Origin: Chrysomallon squamiferum
Lineage: Eukaryota; Mollusca; Gastropoda; Neomphalida; Peltospiridae
Reading direction: 5' to 3'
NCBI GenBank assembly: GCA_012295275.1
Contig: CM022665.1
Span: forward strand, 16,241,476 to 16,258,975
Length of the DNA stretch: 17,500 nt
Of the stretch, positions 1 to 17,500 are shown in pieces. The position numbers were made by a program, and so were the translations under genes. A model generated the notes under the pieces. The model did no database searches. It was not told where the DNA came from and worked only from the letters and a program-made list of their open reading frames with translations. Position 1 is the first letter of the stretch; the number at the start of each line of letters is the position of its first letter.

Positions 1-990
1 ACAAGTAAAGACAGATAAATATGGAAAACAGACATAATGCTTTTTACATAGATATAAATATTTGACTGGGTATATAGGTGGATATGAGGAAGTATGGAAA
101 ACAAAGTGAAATTGTTGTAACGAAATATAACGATTATGCATGGTAAAACAACAACAAAAAATAATTAACATGCTTTAATTATTCTTTAAATCAGTGATGA
201 CTTTCGAAATTGCTATGTTATTAATTAAATAATCTGCTGTTTGTTCGGTTTACATCGTTAAAAAAAAAAAATAATAAAAAACTTGTTATAGTACCTTTAT
301 CGATCCTGGAAATTCTTTAAGTACTAAAACATAACAGCTTTTAACGCAGTTTTTAATGGCTTTATCTAGATGCAGTGGAAAAAATCGTTAAAGAAATATG
401 ATTTTATAGTAAATATATCGGACAAAGAACACTATTTAAGGAAACATATGTAGAGTTAAAAAGAGAAAAAGATCCTAAGATTTTGCAAGGAAGCTTTGTG
501 AAACTAATTTAGTATTTTAATAAATTTCACTCATGTTGATTTTCTGCGTGATTTCAGTCCGTGTGTGTGTGCGTATTTGTGTATGTATGTGTGTGTCTAG
601 ATGTATGCCTATATTCATACAATTAACAATTAGCAGAGATTTTAATGTTTTTTTATTATTATTATTTTTTAATAATGAAAACAAAAGAACAAGGACTTGT
701 TTTACATTTCATACAAATACCAGCTTTATAGTGCAAAGGATAAAACGACTGTTTGGTCGAATCGTTAGAATGAAAATCGAGTAGTAAGAACTGCAAAAAA
801 TTCAACCCATATTATCGTGATATTAACTAATTTATTTTATGAGTGGAACAAAGCATATACCATCTGAATTATAACCCTGTGGTTTGCTGAAACAAGAGCT
901 TGATTTGTACCCTGAACTTTTAAAACAAAGGTATCAAATCTGGAGAAACAGTTTGTGGAGAAAATAATTTTTCGGTAACTTTATACAGAC
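1..990. other. AT-rich intergenic DNA without recognised gene
   Basis: No splice-bounded coding homology was seen. It holds a short poly-A (260-270) and a GT-rich patch (558-598). Confidence 0.6.
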
Positions 991-991
991 G

Positions 992-1066
992 AATAGATAG
1001 ATAAGACAGATATATTGATAGATAGACCGAAGAAAGACAGACAGACAGATAGATAGATAGATAGAC

Positions 1067-1103
<37 letters not shown>

Positions 1104-1145
1104 TATATATAGATAGATAGAATGATAAAATGATAGATAGACAGA
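992..1145. repeat. (GATA)n/(GACA)n microsatellite
   Basis: Interrupted GATA and GACA tetranucleotides with a short AT block near 1103. A 70-bp less repetitive segment (1146-1215) separates it from the following ACAT tract. Confidence 0.95.
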
Positions 1146-1218
1146 GGTTTTATTGCCACAGAAAAACAGCTGGAAACAACAGGGTGTGTGGCCCTGACTT
1201 TCCATGGCTTAGATTTTG

Positions 1219-1385
1219 TTATACACAAACATACATAAAAATACAAGTACATATATACATACAAATGTAAACATATACAGACACATACATACTTATAGAC
1301 AGATAAATACATTTAGACATACATACACACTTACACATGCACATACATTCATAAATAGGCATACGCACATACGTATGTATAAATA
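1219..1385. repeat. Imperfect (ACAT)n microsatellite
   Basis: Many ACATA and ACACA tetranucleotides with substitutions. Long open frames across it (YIHT-like peptides) are a by-product of the repeat. Confidence 0.85.
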
Positions 1386-1589
1386 CATAAGTATAAAATA
1401 TAGTGAACGGGAATAGAGAGATATGTAAAAAGAGAAAAAGTGAAAGATCATAAGGACATGAGATAATTTAAAAGTGATCTGGATTTACAAAAACAAATTA
1501 TTTCTTTTAAATCTTATCTTTTATGTTTTCTTCCTTATTATTTATTTACTTATTTATTTAATTTATATATAGCTATTTTAATAATAAAA

Positions 1590-1866
1590 AAAATATATAT
1601 ATACGGTTTTTGTAAAATACAGATTGCAGTTTCAAATTTCTTTTAAAAATATATTTTACATTAATGGGTATCAAGTTTATAAAGTTACTCTTTCCATTAT
1701 CTGTCACATCAAGAATAACAACATCTTTATTAAAACTGAAATAAATTCCTTTTTCATTTAATATCCATGTATGTATTTTATCCCATAAAAGATGGATTAT
1801 ATTGCATTCAAAAAATAAATGTTGTATTGTTTCAGTACATCTACCATAATGTCTCTGGTAAAGCTA
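1590..1866 (-). mobile_element. Non-LTR (LINE) retrotransposon fragment, reverse-transcriptase C-terminal region
   Basis: On the minus strand a frame free of stops from about 1863 to 1635 reads RCTETIQHLFFEC, then LLWDKIHTWI, then INLIPINVKYIL. The C..ET..HLFFEC.......W..I pattern is that of the zinc-finger-like domain that follows LINE reverse transcriptases. A TAG upstream and a TGA at 1634-1632 interrupt the frame, so it is a dead fragment. No 5' part of the element is visible in the neighbouring DNA. Confidence 0.65.
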
Positions 1867-2153
1867 ACACTATAATAAAAACGTGATTTAAAACGCCTGC
1901 CGTCCTCTAAACTTAATTATAATGTTGAAAACTAGTACTTCGGTTATTAAATTAATTGCATTTCTTCTTCGTCTTCTTCATCTTATTATTATTATTATTA
2001 TTATTTTAATGTAAAAGAAAAAAATTACCTTTCTAGTCGATATGTCTAAGTACTGAAAAGATAACTTCGAGAATATCTAAGGAAAACAACTCTTGACAAA
2101 TTTACATTACTTTTTGAGAGGTTTCTGCTAGTCAGGAATTTAGTCTGTTGCTT

Positions 2154-3839
2154 ATTCTATCAAAAAGGCCTCCACAGTATTGAATTTTCTATCAGTAAAA
2201 CCTACAGAGTATTGAGTTTTCTGTCGGCAAAGCCTACAGAGTATTGAGTTTTCTGTCGGCAAAGCCTACAGAATATTGAGTTTTCTGTCGGTAAAGCCTA
2301 CAGACTATTGAGTTGTCTGTCGGCAAAGCCTTTAGAGTATTGAGTTTTCTGTCGGCAAAGCCTACAGCGTATTGAGTTTTCTGTCGGCAAAGCCTTCAGA
2401 GTATTGAGTTGTCTGTCGGCAAAGCCTACAGAGTTTTGAGTTGTCTGTCGGCAAAACCTACAGATTATTGAGTTGTCTGTCGGCAAAGCCTACAGAATAT
2501 TGAGTTTTCTGTCGGCAAAGCCTACAGAGTATTGAGTTTTCTGTCGGTAAAGCCTACAGACTATTGAGTTGTCTGTCGGCAAAGCCTATAGAGTATTGAG
2601 TTTTCTGTCGGCAAAGCCTACAGCGTATTGAGTTTTCTGTCGGCAAAGCCTTCAGAGTATTGAGTTGTCTGTCGGCAAAGCCTACAGAGTTTTGAGTTGT
2701 CTGTCGGCAAAACCTACAGATTATTGAGTTGTCTGTCGGCAAAGCCTACAGAATATTGAGTTTTCTGTCGGCAAAGCCTACAGAGTATTGAGTTTTCTGT
2801 CGGTAAAGCCTACAGACTATTGAGTTGTCTGTCGGCAAAGCCTATAGAGTATTGAGTTTTCTGTCGGCAAAGCCTACAGCGTATTGAGTTTTCTGTCGGC
2901 AAAGCCTTCAGAGTATTGAGTTGTCTGTCGGCAAAGCCTACAGAGTTTTGAGTTGTCTCTCGGCAAAACCTACAGATTATTGAGTTGTCTGTCGGCAAAG
3001 CCTACAGAATATTGAGGTTTCTGTCGGCAAAGCCTACAGACTATTGAGTTTTCTGTCGGCAAAGACTACAGAGTATTGAGTTTTCTGTCAGCAAAGCCTA
3101 CAGAATATTGAGTTTTCTGTCATAAAGCCTACAGAGTATTGAGTTTTCTGTCAGCAAAGTCTACAGAGTATTGAGTTTTCTGTCATAAAGCCTACAGAAT
3201 ATTGAGTTTTCTGTCAGCAAAGTCTACAGAGTATTGAGTTTTCTGTCGGCAAAATCTACAGAGTATTGAGTTTTCTGTCGGCAAAGACTACAGACTATTG
3301 AGTTGTCTGTCGGCAAAGCCTACAAAGTATTGAGTTTTCTGTCGGCAAAGCCTTCAGAGTATTGAGTTGTCTGTCGGCAAAGCCTACAGAGTTTTGAGTT
3401 TTCTGTCAGCAAAGTCTACAGAGTATTGAGTTTTCTGTCATAAAGCCTACAGAATATTGAGTTTTCTGTCAGCAAAGTCTACAGAGTATTGAGTTTTCTG
3501 TCGGCAAAATCTACAGAGTATTGAGTTTTCTGTCGGCAAAGACTACAGACTATTGAGTTGTCTGTCGGCAAAATCTACAGAGTATTGAGTTTTCTGTCGG
3601 CAAAGACTACAGACTATTGAGTTGTCTGTCGGCAAAGCCTACAGCGTATTGAGTTTTCTGTCAGCAAAGCCTACAGAGTATTGAGTTGTCTGTCGGCAAA
3701 GCCTACAGCGTATTGAGTTTTCTGTCAGCAAAGCCTACAGCGTATTGAGTTGTCTGTCGGCAAAGCCTACAGCGTATTGAGTTTTCTGTCAGCAAAGCCT
3801 ACAGAGTATTGAGTTTTCTGTCATAAAGCCTACATTGAG
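2154..3839. repeat. Satellite array of 32-bp monomers with a 256-bp higher-order repeat
   Basis: About 52 tandem copies of a 32-bp unit containing TATTGAGTTTTCTGTCGGCA and then AAGCCTACAGAG. Variants include TTGTC for TTTTC, TAAAG for CAAAG, and a 31-bp form with GTCATAAAG. From about 2250 to 3020 the order of variants recurs every 256 bp (8 monomers), nearly identical in three successive blocks. From about 3020 to 3838 a different order dominates, including 63-bp pairs of GTCAGCAAAGTC and GTCATAAAG units. There is no spacer structure, so this is not a CRISPR array. Confidence 0.97.
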
Positions 3840-3859
3840 TCCTAGATCTCTTAGAGCTT

Positions 3860-4051
3860 CAGACTGTTGTGCTTTCGATCGATCAGATCTTTATATCGTT
3901 AAGCTTTCGAACTGTCATATCTTCAGACTACAGCGCTTTCGATTTATCATATATTTAGACTATTGCACTTTCGACCTATCAGATCTTTAGATCATTGTGC
4001 CTTCGACGTATCAGACGTTCGGAATATTGTGCTTCAAACTATCGTGAGACA
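3860..4051. repeat. Diverged 32-bp monomers at the satellite edge
   Basis: Five units start at exactly 32-bp steps (3860, 3892, 3924, 3956, 3988), with a more decayed sixth at 4020. Their pattern is AGACTATTGCACTTTCGACC followed by TATCAGATCTTT. The first half resembles the main monomer (AGACTATTGAGTTTTCTG), while the second half differs. They look like an older or different branch of the same satellite family. Confidence 0.75.
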
Positions 4052-4559
4052 TTCAGATCGATCTTTCAGAGAAGTAGCGAAACAGCCTTTGGACAGCAGG
4101 CAGTCACAAATAAAGAATCGCAAAATTAGTGAAAGCAAAACTAACTTAATAAAAAATATATATATATATATATATATATGCTCTTAACATTTAAGGCAGA
4201 TATCCACCGTGTAGAAAACCGTAAATAAATGATAATCCTGTCTTCATGTTCTCAGAGTCAAAATCTTTTGCATGAACCCTAAATCGATATACACGTGAAA
4301 ATAAACAAGCGCACGTTTGGAATGCCAACGACCTGATAACGTATTACGTATAAACTGATACTTCATAAGAATTCACTTGATGACATATTCCAAACTACTA
4401 AGATCATCAACAATAACAGCCTGTTAATAAATAACCTACACGGTGAATTCAGAAATTACGTAATGACTTCTGTAATCGTAAACTTGTTTTTCTAATAGGT
4501 AAACAACCTAGAAATATCTATTAAACACATCTATTTCTGTTATAAAAGATAATAACATT
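4052..4559. other. Intergenic DNA with (TA)n tract
   Basis: Mostly unique AT-rich sequence. A (TA)n run occupies 4156-4179. No coding homology was recognised. Confidence 0.6.
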
Positions 4560-4700
4560 TTGTCTGTGTGTGTGTGTGTGTGTGTGTTCTGCCTCACTTT
4601 TTGTTGTCCTCTGTCTCTAACATTTCCATTCCCCATGAGACACGATGCAGGTTTTTGTTAAAACATTCTATCATTTGAGCTACGTCAAAAGAGCGGAAAT
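4560..4700 (-). mobile_element. Degenerate tRNA-derived SINE with (AC)n tail
   Basis: On the minus strand, GTAGCTCAAATGATAGAATG (4683-4664) resembles a tRNA D-arm/box A. CTGCATCGTGTCTCATGGGG (4650-4631) is in place for a decayed box B. The body GAGGACAACAAAAAG leads into an (AC)n run at 4587-4564. Head, body and simple-repeat tail are the SINE order. Octopus genomes are known to contain tRNA-derived SINEs; family assignment is not possible by eye. Confidence 0.45.
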
Positions 4701-5031
4701 GAAACGATAATGAAGAGATTGCTTTCAAGACACTAAGTAACACAAACACAGTAATTTACTTACCTACTCCACAAATATTTACTGTAGTATATAGTTCAAT
4801 GTACTAAAGCCCACCAAAAAATCTATAACAATTATTACAGAAAATGTACAGACCGTAAATAAACAGTATTAGAACATATTTGTACAAAGATATGTCTAAT
4901 CAATTCCACAATTCAAAAAACCCAAACCACACACACCAAAACAAGATATATTTTCAGACTAAAGATAAGGCTGTATATCATTTGCATATATCTGGTTTAT
5001 AATTGAACGTAATGGTATTGTTTTCGGTTGT

Positions 5032-5035
<4 letters not shown>
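4701..5035. other. Intergenic DNA, nothing recognised
   Basis: AT-rich unique sequence. No gene, RNA or element signature was seen on either strand. Confidence 0.5.
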
Positions 5036-5071
<36 letters not shown>

Positions 5072-5082
5072 TATATATTATG

Positions 5083-5130
<48 letters not shown>

Positions 5131-5264
5131 TACAACAAAACTACTTCTATTAATACTAAAATTGCTATTATTAAATATTACTATTTTTTCGGTTGTTTTT
5201 TGTCTGATTTTTATTATTATTACTATTATTATTATTATTGTTGTTGTTGTTGTTGTTATTGTTC
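5036..5264. repeat. Compound (AC)n, (ATT)n and (GTT)n microsatellites
   Basis: AC run 5036-5068, uninterrupted ATT run 5079-5130, then ATT and GTT runs at 5211-5264, separated by about 80 bp of AT-rich DNA. Confidence 0.95.
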
Positions 5265-6109
5265 ATTACATGCTTCACAATAAAACTTCACGTTTATATT
5301 TTACAATTACTTTACACGTTTTTTAATACATGTAAACGAAATAACATTCACATAATTTCATAATTACACACCAATGAACAGCATCATGATGTAATCCTGA
5401 ATTTTCAATGTAAATATAACTTATTTCAGTGACAGAATATCTTTAATTACAGTTAGTTATTTACAAAAATGATATATGTATAAATAAAACTACTTACGTT
5501 CACTAAAATCTATAAAATTAATAACTTTCGCGCGATGTAATTTCGGAGATAAAACTGCTTGCACGTGATTTGTTATCTTATTTCGTTCAGCTCATAAATT
5601 ATCTTAAATATAATTGTACCGTGCATTTGGTCAAGCAAGCAGATTGTTTTCTTCAGGTATGTATGTTCCCTCCTGTGTTTTATTTGAAACTTTCCTGGCA
5701 AGGGGTCGTTGGCGGCTTACTTGCTTGGCTCGTCCTTCGTTGGTCAGTTGGTTTGAGCGGGTTAACTGGGTGGGTTATTTGGTTGCTTTGCTTTCGTTCG
5801 TTTGTTAATGGTGACTTGGTTGCTTGTATTACGAGTATGGTTAGTTGGTTGGTACGTCAGTTGTTTGTTTACGTTGATTGATTGTTTGCTTCTTTTTTGC
5901 TTTTGTATATTCTTTAATATGTCTTTGAGTCTTTTATCTTCTATTTTTTTTTTTTTTTTTTTTGAGTGAACATTTATTTCTTTGACTATATTTAATACGA
6001 TTATGCGTGCTTACATCTACAAGTGTTTTTTCTGTACTTGTTCTGTGTCAGTCCCTCTGCGTTAAACTCGATTCATCGAAGCCTGCTTAACCTTATAACG
6101 AATAATTTC
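5265..6109. other. Region upstream of the receptor gene
   Basis: Unique AT-rich sequence to about 5640, then a G/T-rich stretch (5690-5890) with degenerate TTGG/TTGC tetranucleotides, then a poly-T at 5947-5963. A 5' non-coding exon and promoter may lie here or further left, but none could be pinpointed. A 103-codon open frame at 5570-5881 has repeat-like composition and no family resemblance. Confidence 0.5.
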
Positions 6110-6122
6110 AGGTTTTTAACAA
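6110..6122 (+). promoter_or_regulatory. Possible 5'UTR splice acceptor and start context
   Basis: An AG at 6110-6111, after an AT-rich stretch ending in tttcag, could be the acceptor of an upstream non-coding exon. An in-frame TAA at 6117-6119 sits two codons before the ATG, so coding cannot extend further 5' within this exon. The ATG has a good context (A at -3, G at +4). If the AG is not used, the exon simply continues 5' as leader. No TATA box or other promoter element could be supported. Confidence 0.5.
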
Positions 6123-15585
<9,463 letters not shown>

Positions 15586-15716
15586 ACATTCCAAAATATT
15601 TTCAATACGTTCTTACTTAATACATCAGTGGCTACATATTAGTATTAGCCACGTGCGAATGTAAAACGTTTAATAACTGATATCTTGATACAAAATGAGC
15701 ACTTTTTATGACTAAA

Positions 15717-15722
15717 ATAAAC
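15717..15722 (+). terminator. Poly(A) signal AATAAA of the + strand gene
   Basis: A canonical AATAAA lies 132 bp after the stop codon, in an otherwise plain 3'UTR (15586-15716). It is the first such hexamer after the stop. Confidence 0.7.
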
Positions 15723-15744
15723 ATATATTCACTTTGCTGTTATA

Positions 15745-16075
15745 TTTGTTTTCTTGGTGGCCGAACGGTTACATCGTCCACCTTCCGAGTGCGGGCGAAT
15801 GGGTGTCATACGTTCGAGTCTCGTTAGAGGCACTTGACGGGGTTTGTGTTTTTACTTTGTCATCCTGCGCGCGTGCTTTCCTGATTATAGTCTGTGTGCA
15901 GTCTACTCAGACGTACATATGACAGAGAATATTCAAAATCTTAAAATACATACATATATGCCTACATATCTACTACATACATACAAACATCCATATACTC
16001 ATATACATACTCGTATACATACATATAGACATATATACATACATAAATAGATATAAACATACATACATACACGTG
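15745..16075 (+). mobile_element. Candidate tRNA-derived SINE with (ACAT)n tail
   Basis: TGGCCGAACGGTTA at 15758-15771 matches a Leu/Ser-type box A, and GTTCGAGTCTC at 15812-15822 matches box B, 54 bp apart. The implied T and acceptor stems do not pair well, so it is not a functional tRNA. A unique body follows to about 15945, then an ACAT-rich tail to 16075. No clear target-site duplication was seen. It lies just past the receptor gene's poly(A) signal. Confidence 0.55.
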
Positions 16076-16337
16076 TATGTTTTTATACATATATGCATAT
16101 AACATTTTTGAATTGCAAAATGTCAAGAGTGTTGTGGAAAAGGTTTTTCAAAAATCTGCTTTGGAGAGATTAAACAAACAAAGAAGCAAAGAAACAAATC
16201 ACGAAACAAACCAACCAACAAATAAAAAAATACATTAACTTATTTAAAGCAAAAAATTCAACATCCACTGAATCGTGCTTGAAAACAACAAATTATTGTT
16301 AGAATAATCATTAATAAGTTCAACAAACTAAACCGTT
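16076..16337. other. Intergenic DNA between the convergent genes
   Basis: Unique AT-rich sequence with an imperfect AAAC/AAAT patch (16171-16232). No gene was recognised. Confidence 0.5.
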
Positions 16338-16370
16338 TTTATTTTTATTTATTTATTATTTTTTTTTATT
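16338..16370 (-). terminator. Candidate poly(A) signals for the minus-strand gene
   Basis: Five TTTATT hexamers on the + strand (16338, 16344, 16348, 16352, 16365) read AATAAA on the minus strand, about 480-510 bp beyond the minus-strand stop. They lie in low-complexity T-rich DNA, so they may be coincidental. Confidence 0.35.
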
Positions 16371-16579
16371 CCTGAAATGTCGATGTCAACAACGACATCA
16401 AGTACTGTTACTAGCTGTTACAGCTAAATGATAAAAGAAAAAAGAATGTAAGCCTGTGATTTTCCTCTGTAAATCATTCGTTGTAGAGTCTAATGTGGAA
16501 AAAAGTCTCCGCTTGAGCAAACCAAGGGAGAAAATCGTCATTTAAAGTATCCAAAGTAAATAATTACCACACTTTGTAC

Positions 16580-16648
16580 AGAAAACAACAAATAATAATA
16601 AGTAAAAAAAAAAAAAAGATTAATAATAACAAAAAAAAAATAATAATA

Positions 16649-16692
<44 letters not shown>

Positions 16693-16763
16693 AAAAGAAA
16701 ATAAGGAAAATAAAATAAAAATAAAATAAAAATAAAATAAAATAAAATAAAATAAAATAAAAT
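16580..16763. repeat. Poly-A and (AAAAT)n low-complexity tract
   Basis: AAT patches, about 40 consecutive A (16651-16690), then AAAAT pentamers to 16763. It falls in the inferred 3'UTR of the minus-strand gene. Confidence 0.9.
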
Positions 16764-16848
16764 GAACTGCCCTTTATGAACAATCCTATCCAAGAGTATA
16801 AATTATTTACAAAATGAATGATCTGGATAGTTCAGATGATTAAGATGA

Positions 16849-16941
16849 TTAAGATATGGCTTCCACCATAGTGGATCGATTGTTAGTTGAATTGTGCGTC
16901 GTGGTCTGTTCATCTGCAATTCTATTCCAGTTCGCTGTCAT
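16849..16941 (-). CDS. Terminal exon of a second, convergent GABBR-like gene (partial)
   Basis: Read on the minus strand, ctgttttcag (16951-16942) is a strong acceptor followed by 30 codons and TAA at 16851-16849. The peptide begins MTANWNRIADEQTT and ends TMVEAIS. Its first 14 residues align without gaps to exon 15 of the + strand gene: T2, W5, N6, D10, E11, Q12, T13 and T14 are identical, with K/R, V/I and S/A replacements between. Acceptor phase (0) and position as last exon also agree. This is inferred to be the last coding exon of an inverted paralogue; the exon encoding its TM6-TM7 was not found before the right edge, so the intron is longer than 550 bp. The leading ATG is probably just an internal codon. 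Confidence 0.75.
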   Translation of the reverse strand: MTANWNRIADEQTTTHNSTNNRSTMVEAIS

Positions 16942-17258
16942 CTGAAAACAGAAAAAAATATTTTGATTGTCAATAATGAAAACAAATCGCTTTTTTCAAA
17001 TATGTATAACATTATGGATAATGAACAGACTTGAGTTATGGATTTTATTCCTATGCAAAGTAATCTGAAAACAGAAATAGTCAAGTTTAATAATTGAAAC
17101 AAATTGTTATTTCGAAACATGTATAATTATTTCAATATAACTAACGAACAGATTTCAGCTGTTCATTCTTTCTTTCTTTTAATAATCAATATCGAAAACA
17201 AATTGTGATTTTTGAAATATGTTAAATATTACAATATGGTTAGTTTAGAGTTTTCAGC

Positions 17259-17260
<2 letters not shown>
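16942..17260 (-). repeat. Three decayed tandem copies of an intron end with repeated acceptor motif
   Basis: TCTGAAAACAGAAA occurs at 16941 and 17064 (spacing 123), and a third diverged copy lies at about 17180-17256. Shared landmarks are GAAAACAAAT near 16978, 17096 and 17194, and ATGTATAA or ATGTTAAA about 25-30 bp beyond. On the minus strand each of the first two copies ends in the same ctgttttcag acceptor, the first directly at the paralogue exon. Confidence 0.6.
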
Positions 17261-17298
<38 letters not shown>

Positions 17299-17500
17299 TT
17301 ATCTGTGGTAAAAGATCACTGGTTCAGTTTATAAAAATCAAATGTTTTCAACTGAAGAAAAACAGGAGTCAGTGTCATTACGACATTCCAGTTCAAAGTT
17401 GCTCCCGCAAGTACATCTTCTTCTTCTTCTTCTTCTCCACAGCTGATACATTAACATCATATAAAATTACAGTTTAGTGGTCAGTTTTAAACCAAGCACA
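17260..17500. other. Right edge: (ATT)n and (CTT)n tracts, rest unrecognised
   Basis: ATT run 17260-17298 and CTT run 17415-17437. Searched on the minus strand for a TM6-TM7 exon of the paralogue; none was seen. Confidence 0.7.

Noticed and set aside
2298-2998. Three nearly identical 62-codon minus-strand open frames (2298, 2554, 2810)
   Set aside because: They are translations of the 32-bp satellite and recur at its 256-bp period. 256 is not a multiple of three, so no continuous repeat protein is encoded, and no coding signals flank them.
2154-3839. CRISPR-like array
   Set aside because: Repeats abut directly without unique spacers, and the setting is eukaryotic.
5570-5881. 103-codon + strand open frame upstream of the receptor
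   Set aside because: Composition follows a degenerate TTGG/TTGC repeat; no homology and no supported splice link to exon 1.
15758-15835. Functional tRNA gene
   Set aside because: Box A and box B are present, but the T stem and acceptor stem do not pair, so it was called a SINE-type head instead.

Overview
The window looks like genomic DNA of a mollusc, most likely a coleoid cephalopod such as an octopus. It is AT-rich and intron-containing, with long ATT, ACAT, GATA and ACT microsatellites, tRNA-derived SINE-like elements and a non-LTR retrotransposon remnant. The species assignment is inference from this texture; no marker gene names it. Nothing is bacterial: there are no operons and no compact ORFs.

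The main gene lies on the + strand, 6123-15585. Fifteen coding exons join with GT/AG introns into one continuous 2172-nt reading frame of 723 codons plus stop. It encodes a class C G-protein-coupled receptor of the GABA-B receptor family: a signal peptide, a Venus-flytrap ligand-binding domain (exons 1-8) and seven membrane segments (exons 9-14). Exon 15 adds a very short tail with no coiled coil. The binding domain resembles GABBR1 in places and the membrane domain resembles GABBR2, so the gene is called GABBR-like rather than assigned to either subunit. A poly(A) signal follows at 15717.

On the minus strand at 16849-16941 there is a second terminal coding exon. Its 30-residue product closely resembles the last exon of the + strand gene and is preceded by a good splice acceptor. 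The window therefore appears to hold one complete receptor gene and the 3' end of a convergent (tail-to-tail) paralogue that runs out of the right edge. The intron just upstream of that exon carries three decayed copies of its own acceptor region.

Layout: 1-2150 is AT-rich intergenic DNA with GATA and ACAT microsatellites and a minus-strand LINE fragment near 1590-1866. A tandem satellite of 32-bp monomers fills 2154-3839, part of it organised as a 256-bp (8 x 32) higher-order repeat. Decayed relatives of the monomer, still in 32-bp register, extend to about 4051. From 4052 to 6111 there is intergenic DNA with a degenerate SINE (about 4560-4700) and microsatellites. From 6112 to 15722 is the receptor gene, with short introns (about 250-870 bp), most of which hold a microsatellite. 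A second tRNA-related element with an ACAT tail sits directly behind the poly(A) signal (15745-16075). From 16080 on there is A-rich DNA, then the paralogue exon and its intron.
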